This document shows positions 5,484 to 8,429 of a DNA stretch of 8,429 nucleotides, piece after piece. This DNA is from Candidatus Gastranaerophilales bacterium (GTDB taxonomy: Bacteria > Cyanobacteriota > Vampirovibrionia > Gastranaerophilales > Gastranaerophilaceae). The translations under genes were made by a program, and so were the position numbers. How positions within the stretch are numbered: position 1 is the first letter of the stretch; each line of letters starts with the position of its first letter. The notes beneath the pieces are model-generated. The model did no database searches. It saw nothing but the letters and a program-made list of their open reading frames with translations, and was not told where the DNA came from. The stretch lies in contig CAADWU010000118.1 in the NCBI GenBank assembly GCA_900752845.1, forward strand, positions 1 to 8,429, given 5' to 3'.

Positions 5484-7157
5484 ATGGGATTAAGTAGAAA
5501 AAACGTTTTAATGTTACTTCAGGAAAGAACTGAAAAATATGCTGACAGAGTTGCTCTGGGGATGAAAAATCAGTATGGTTGGAGAGAATTTACCTATCGT
5601 GGCATAGGTTTAATGTCAAGAAAGCTTGCGCATTATTTAATGAACGGATTAAATGTTCAAAAAGGCGACAAACTTGCAATCCTTTCAGAATCTAAACCTG
5701 AATACGGTGCGTGTGTTTTTGCATCTGTTATTTCGGGAATGATAACCGTTCCTCTTGATGTAAAACTGACTAAATATGAATTAAAATCAATATTGACCGA
5801 TTGCGAACCGACAGTAATTATGGTTTCTCGTGCTCATATTGAAATGGCGGAATTTTTGAAAAAAGAAATACCTTCTGTTAAAGAAGTTATTTTAATGGAT
5901 GAGCCGTCTTGTAATATTCAGGAAAAAAGTATTTATCAGCTTCCTGATAATTACGATGACAAATGGAAAGTCAGAAGTTCAAAATCTACAGCTTTTATTA
6001 TTTATACATCAGGAACTACAGGTATGCCAAAAGGGGTTGAAATTTCTTTTGTAAACATGTTTTCTCAGCTTGATGATTTGAAGTATGCGCTTGATATGAT
6101 TTTACCATTTACGAACATAAATGTTCTTTCAATTCTTCCTATGAACCATTTGTTTGAAATGACAGTAGGATTTTCAACATTCTTGAATTTCGGCTGTTCG
6201 GTTTATTACACACCGAGTTTGAAACCAAAAGATGTACTGAGCATAATGCGAGAAAAACGCATACAGTTTATGATTGTTGTGCCTGCATTTTTAAAACTCT
6301 TAAAAACAGGTATTGAAACTGAGTTAAATAACTCACCTAAATATGTTCAGATTTTATTTAATCTTATGTTTGCAGCTGCAAAATTTGTTCCTTCATACAG
6401 GGTTAAGAAAATGATGTTCAGAAAAATCCATAATAAATTCGGCGGAAGATTTATAGGCTGTATTTCAGGCGGAGCTCCGTTAGATGTTTCTGTAGGTGAA
6501 TTTTTTGAAAGAATCGGCATAAAAGTTTATCAAGGATACGGATTATCCGAAGTTAGTCCTGTTGCATCAGTAAACGTTGACAGACGTGGTGACATTGCTT
6601 CTGTAGGACGTCCTTTGAAAAGTTTTGAGGCAAAAGTTGATGCTGAAACAGGTGAACTTCTTTTAAAAGGTCCTGCTGTAATGAGAGGTTATCATAATCA
6701 GCCCGAAATGACAGCAGAAGTTATTGATTCTGACGGCTGGCTTCATACAGGTGACATTGCAGAAATTAAAAACGGCGGTCACATATATATTACGGGCAGA
6801 ATTAAAAATATGATTGTTCTTTCAGGCGGTAAAAAAGTTTTCCCTGAAGAAGTTGAAGCAGTTCTTGAAAAAAGTCCGCTTTTTGCAGAAGTTTGTGTTC
6901 TAGGTGTATCAAGAACATTTGGTGTTAAAGACGGTACAGAAGAAATTGCTGCTGTAATAGTTCCTCATAAAGAAGTTATGGAAAAATATAGCGAAGAAGA
7001 ACTTGAAAAAGTTATAAGAGCAGAAGTTAAACAATTGTCTACTCATCTGACAGCTTATAAACGACCTGTTAATATTGTTATATCTAAGACTGCTTTACCA
7101 AGAACTTCAACAAGAAAAGTTAAACGTAAAGAAGTAAAAGAACTTGTTAATGCTTAA
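5484..7157 (+). CDS. AMP-dependent acyl-CoA/acyl-ACP synthetase (fatty acid ligase family)
   Basis: Adenylate-forming enzyme expected to activate a carboxylic acid, probably a medium- or long-chain fatty acid, with ATP to an acyl-AMP and pass it to CoA or a carrier protein. The 557 aa show the ANL motifs in order: P-loop YTSGTTGMPKG (174-184), LPMNHLFE (218-225), SGGAPL (328-333), YQGYGLSE (349-356), GWLHTGDIAEI (418-428), ITGRIKNMIVLSGGKKVFPEEVE (436-458, Arg439) and the C-terminal LPRTSTRKVKRKE (538-550), where K545 aligns with the catalytic lysine. The usual Gly before that lysine is Arg544. No signal peptide is seen. GAAAGG lies 10 nt before the ATG. It is divergent from miaB and 9 nt upstream of a small exported protein, its likely operon partner. 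Membrane phospholipid recycling of fatty acids is plausible, but the substrate cannot be read from sequence. Confidence 0.92.
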   Translation: MGLSRKNVLMLLQERTEKYADRVALGMKNQYGWREFTYRGIGLMSRKLAHYLMNGLNVQKGDKLAILSESKPEYGACVFASVISGMITVPLDVKLTKYELKSILTDCEPTVIMVSRAHIEMAEFLKKEIPSVKEVILMDEPSCNIQEKSIYQLPDNYDDKWKVRSSKSTAFIIYTSGTTGMPKGVEISFVNMFSQLDDLKYALDMILPFTNINVLSILPMNHLFEMTVGFSTFLNFGCSVYYTPSLKPKDVLSIMREKRIQFMIVVPAFLKLLKTGIETELNNSPKYVQILFNLMFAAAKFVPSYRVKKMMFRKIHNKFGGRFIGCISGGAPLDVSVGEFFERIGIKVYQGYGLSEVSPVASVNVDRRGDIASVGRPLKSFEAKVDAETGELLLKGPAVMRGYHNQPEMTAEVIDSDGWLHTGDIAEIKNGGHIYITGRIKNMIVLSGGKKVFPEEVEAVLEKSPLFAEVCVLGVSRTFGVKDGTEEIAAVIVPHKEVMEKYSEEELEKVIRAEVKQLSTHLTAYKRPVNIVISKTALPRTSTRKVKRKEVKELVNA

Positions 7158-7166
7158 GGTAAATTT

Positions 7167-7574
7167 ATGAATAAAGTAAAATTGACATCATTGATTACAT
7201 GTATAATGTTTGCGGGTATTTTATGTCCTGTATTTGCTGATGAAACTTTGTATGAAGAAGCAAAATCAATTGTTGATGCTCCGAAATGGACTGATTTTTG
7301 TGAAGCAGGATATGAAAAGGCACAGGTAAACCGCAACAGAGATGTCTTAAATGTATTCAGTTTTGTGAAAGCAGAAAGAATAAAGCAGACTTATTGGGCA
7401 GAAAGACGTGAAAGTTTTGAAAAGCGTTTGAATTATTGTTCAAATTTGTCAGAACCTGAAAAATCAGGTTGTTATACTGACTTGAGGACAGAAGAAAAAA
7501 ATAACAACGATTTGTATGGTCAAAAACGCAAACAGCTTCTGTACGAAGATAACATCCAAATTCACAGAAGATAG
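7167..7574 (+). CDS. Small exported cysteine-containing protein, unknown function
   Basis: This 135-aa protein starts with a Sec signal peptide: basic MNKVK, a hydrophobic core (about 7-20), then PVFA-DETL, consistent with signal peptidase I cleavage after Ala24. Cys20 is not in a good lipobox, so a lipoprotein is unlikely. The mature part, about 111 aa, is charged and probably helical, with three cysteines (44, 91, 102); 91 and 102 frame CSNLSEPEKSGC and could form a disulfide. I recognise no family. The ribosome binding site AAGG (7156-7159) overlaps the stop codon of the upstream ligase gene and is 7 nt from the ATG, so translation is probably coupled. Its stop lies 3 nt from the stop of the convergent 61-aa gene, with no terminator between them. 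Confidence 0.8.
   Translation: MNKVKLTSLITCIMFAGILCPVFADETLYEEAKSIVDAPKWTDFCEAGYEKAQVNRNRDVLNVFSFVKAERIKQTYWAERRESFEKRLNYCSNLSEPEKSGCYTDLRTEEKNNNDLYGQKRKQLLYEDNIQIHRR
7453..7470. repeat. Intragenic perfect inverted repeat
   Basis: AACCTGA (7453-7459) and TCAGGTT (7464-7470) form a 7-bp stem with an AAAA loop inside the gene for the small exported protein, covering the codons between its last two cysteines. No T run follows on either strand, so it is not a standard terminator, though it could stall or protect RNA. Confidence 0.4.
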
Positions 7575-7577
7575 TTG

Positions 7578-7763
7578 TCAGATATTGTGCATAATATTAT
7601 CAATTTCGGTCACAGCTAACAGAAGAATTTCGTAAATGTTACCAACTTCTGTGCTTTCTGTCATTTCATATTCTGCATAAGTTTTCAAAACATGCAAATA
7701 GCTGTTGAGTGTTGTTGCGTGGTTTTGAATAATGCGAAGTTTTTCTAAGTAAAATTCTTCCAT
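7578..7763 (-). CDS. Small helical protein divergent from the AbrB-type gene, unknown function
   Basis: This 61-aa acidic protein (MEEFYLEKLR start) is predicted to be almost all helical: residues 1-27 and about 38-61 have heptad-like spacing of Leu, Ile and Tyr, with a polar linker (EMTESTEVG) between, like a helical hairpin. There is no signal peptide and no membrane helix, and I recognise no family. The gene is supported by a full-strength Shine-Dalgarno AAGGAGG (7773-7767), 3 nt from the ATG on the full motif, and by a good promoter directly upstream (TTGACT, 17 nt, TATAAC). It is divergent from the AbrB/MazE-like gene across a shared, repeat-rich control region, so the two are likely co-regulated. 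Possible roles are toxin, co-regulator or unrelated small protein; none is shown. Confidence 0.7.
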   Translation of the reverse strand: MEEFYLEKLRIIQNHATTLNSYLHVLKTYAEYEMTESTEVGNIYEILLLAVTEIDNIMHNI

Positions 7764-7784
7764 ACGCCTCCTTGTTGTAACATT

Positions 7785-7813
7785 GTTATAACATAATAGT
7801 CACATAAAGTCAA
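7785..7813 (-). promoter_or_regulatory. Promoter of the 61-aa gene
   Basis: On the - strand, -35 TTGACT (7813-7808, 5 of 6) is followed after 17 nt by -10 TATAAC (7790-7785, 5 of 6). Start of transcription would be near 7778, just before the AAGGAGG site. The -10 lies inside the palindrome TGTTATAACA, so a protein bound there would block it. Confidence 0.65.
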
Positions 7814-7842
7814 TATATGTTGTTATAATATTACTATATTAT

Positions 7843-7851
7843 TGCTATAAT
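7843..7851 (+). promoter_or_regulatory. Extended -10 promoter of the AbrB-type gene
   Basis: TGC then a perfect TATAAT (7846-7851) forms an extended -10 element; the -35 position (TTATAA, 7823-7828) is weak. Transcription would start near 7858, and GAGG at 7862-7865 lies 5 nt before the ATG, giving a very short leader. It overlaps two of the repeated operator motifs. Confidence 0.6.
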
Positions 7852-7870
7852 GTTATAACTTGAGGCGAAC

Positions 7871-8029
7871 ATGGTAAGAAAATCTTTACGTACAATCGGA
7901 AACAGTTATGGTCTAATTATTCCTAAGTTATACCTTGAAGAAATGGGTATCAATCCTGTGTTGCATGATGTTGACATTGAAGTCAGAGACAAAGTGCTGA
8001 TTGTCAAAAAGTTAGAAAAAGAAAAATAA
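7871..8029 (+). CDS. AbrB/MazE/SpoVT-family DNA-binding protein (antitoxin-like)
   Basis: This 52-aa protein (MVRKSLRTIGNSYGLIIPKL then YLEEMGI) has the layout of one swapped-hairpin AbrB/MazE half-barrel. A first strand and basic loop (VRKSLRTIGNS, 2-12, matching the WGNS of MazE) are followed by the strand and helix YGLIIPKLYLEEMGI (13-27), and then DVDIEVRDKVLIVKK (33-47). Such proteins dimerise and bind palindromic DNA, usually repressing their own promoter; MazE members also carry a toxin-binding tail. Here the C-terminus is only LEKEK, so almost nothing beyond the DNA-binding domain is present, and no MazF-like or PIN toxin follows. GAGG 5 nt before the ATG supports the start, and a terminator follows directly. 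The likely partner is the divergent 61-aa gene. It could equally be a stand-alone transition-state-type regulator. Confidence 0.85.
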   Translation: MVRKSLRTIGNSYGLIIPKLYLEEMGINPVLHDVDIEVRDKVLIVKKLEKEK

Positions 8030-8033
8030 AAAA

Positions 8034-8056
8034 GACCTCTGATTAGAGGTCTTTTT
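8034..8056. terminator. Bidirectional Rho-independent terminator
   Basis: GACCTCT (8034-8040) pairs with AGAGGTC (8045-8051) around a GATT loop, followed by five T (8052-8056) and preceded by five or more A (8029-8033). It therefore works on both strands: for the AbrB-type gene, ending 4 nt before the stem, and for the convergent rubrerythrin gene, whose stop is about 18 nt away. Confidence 0.9.
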
Positions 8057-8073
8057 ATTGATTATGACAACGA

Positions 8074-8429
8074 TTAAGCAAAGTATCTTTTCAACAAACC
8101 GTCAAAACCTTTGCCGTGACGTGCTTCGTCTTTTGCCATTTCATGAACTGTGTCATGAATTGCATCGTAACCTAATTGTTTAGCACGTGCTGCAATTGCA
8201 AGTTTACCTTCGCAGGCACCATGCTCTGCTTCTGCACGCATTTCAAGGTTTTTCTTTGTTGAATCTGTTACTACTTCACCAAGCAATTCTGCAAATTTTG
8301 CAGCGTGTTCTGCTTCTTCAAATGCATATCTTTTGTAAGCTTCTGCAACTTCAGGGTAGCCTTCTCTTTCAGCTACTCTTGACATTGCAAGATACATACC
8401 TACTTCTGTGCATTCGCCGTTGAAGTGTG
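8074..8429 (-). CDS. Rubrerythrin-family protein (reverse-rubrerythrin / NADH peroxidase-like), 5' partial
   Basis: Ferritin-like diiron protein that reduces hydrogen peroxide to water in anaerobes, using electrons from NADH via rubredoxin-type carriers. The frame runs off the right edge: upstream of the Met at 8397 it reads HFNGECTEVG, so that Met is internal. Visible helices in order are GECTEVGMYLAMSRVAEREG (helix A, first Glu ligand), AFEEAEHAAKF (ExxH), the AEHGACEGKLAIAARAK helix with its Glu ligands, and KDEARHGKGF (second ExxH). This gives the two Glu-plus-ExxH pairs of a diiron four-helix bundle. The protein ends at KRYFA without a C-terminal rubredoxin domain, as expected for the reverse type, where a rubredoxin domain, if present, would be N-terminal and outside the window. 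It converges on the AbrB-type gene across a shared terminator. It suggests an anaerobe handling oxidative stress. Confidence 0.9.
   Translation of the reverse strand, partial: HFNGECTEVGMYLAMSRVAEREGYPEVAEAYKRYAFEEAEHAAKFAELLGEVVTDSTKKNLEMRAEAEHGACEGKLAIAARAKQLGYDAIHDTVHEMAKDEARHGKGFDGLLKRYFA

Larger units (their letters stand above)
7772..7860. promoter_or_regulatory. Operator array of TTGTTATAAC-like motifs
   Basis: Five related 11-mers occur in this divergent gap: TTGTTGTAACA (7772-7782), TTGTTATAACA (7783-7793), TTGTTATAATA (7820-7830), TTGCTATAATG (7842-7852) and ATGTTATAACT (7850-7860). The core GTTATAAC is itself palindromic (7785-7792 and 7852-7859). The first two are in tandem at 11 bp and the third and fourth start 22 bp apart, about one and two helical turns. 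They cover both predicted promoters and are the natural target of the AbrB/MazE-type protein encoded alongside. Confidence 0.65.

Noticed and set aside
5462..5497. Short frame MAERCVLNGIK overlapping the acyl-CoA ligase start
   Set aside because: Only 11 codons, no ribosome binding site in front, and the GAAAGG that serves the ligase lies inside it.
7453..7470. Inverted repeat in the exported-protein gene as an intragenic terminator for the convergent 61-aa gene
   Set aside because: On the - strand the stem is followed by CTGACAAATTTG rather than a T run, so it lacks the signature of intrinsic termination.
8395..8397. ATG at 8397 (- strand) as the start of the rubrerythrin gene
   Set aside because: The residues upstream in frame (NGECTEVG) belong to helix A and supply a diiron ligand, so the gene is cut by the window edge.
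8187..8423. 78-aa Leu/Gln-rich open frame on the + strand
   Set aside because: It is the antisense of the rubrerythrin gene; its low-complexity Leu content comes from the Glu/Ala/Lys-rich helices on the other strand.

Overview
This window looks like a chromosomal segment of an AT-rich anaerobic bacterium, most likely of the Candidatus Gastranaerophilales / Vampirovibrionia (Melainabacteria) group. The lineage call is inference. It rests on the pilin-like protein at the left edge (FTLAEVLVTLGIIGVVAA start plus a late DLNGxxxPNxxGxDxF motif), the lineage-restricted look of the 172-aa protein, the low GC, and an anaerobe-type rubrerythrin. No rRNA, tRNA, transposase or CRISPR array is visible.

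Left third (1-3128, + strand): the 3' part of a type IV pilin-like gene, then a strong sigma-70-like promoter and a two-gene operon. The operon is glyA (serine hydroxymethyltransferase, one-carbon supply) and, 15 nt on, a WecA/TagO/MraY-family sugar-phosphate transferase that starts lipid-linked surface glycan synthesis. A second consensus-like promoter lies across the 3' end of the transferase gene and would transcribe a 190-nt leader holding a possible folded RNA and a perfect 16-bp palindrome. After it comes a 172-aa protein of unknown function ending in a two-hairpin terminator region.

Middle (3838-7574): miaB (tRNA methylthiotransferase) on the - strand, with a 22-nt direct repeat and a linked 10-nt repeat at and beyond its 3' end that set its last codons. 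Divergent from it is a fatty-acyl-CoA/AMP ligase, whose upstream region holds a tandem GATAAT pair resembling part of a Fur box. It is followed after 9 nt by a small exported cysteine-containing protein, so these two probably share a transcript.

Right end (7575-8429): a compact divergent pair, a 61-aa helical protein on the - strand and a 52-aa AbrB/MazE-type DNA-binding protein on the + strand. Between them are 107 bp with five copies of a TTGTTATAAC-like motif lying on both predicted promoters. This is the best candidate in the window for an undescribed small regulatory or toxin-antitoxin-like module. A bidirectional terminator separates it from a - strand rubrerythrin-family gene cut by the window edge.

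Most of the window is ordinary housekeeping. The unusual signals are the divergent small-gene pair with its operator array, the leader at 3129-3318, and the repeat around the end of miaB.
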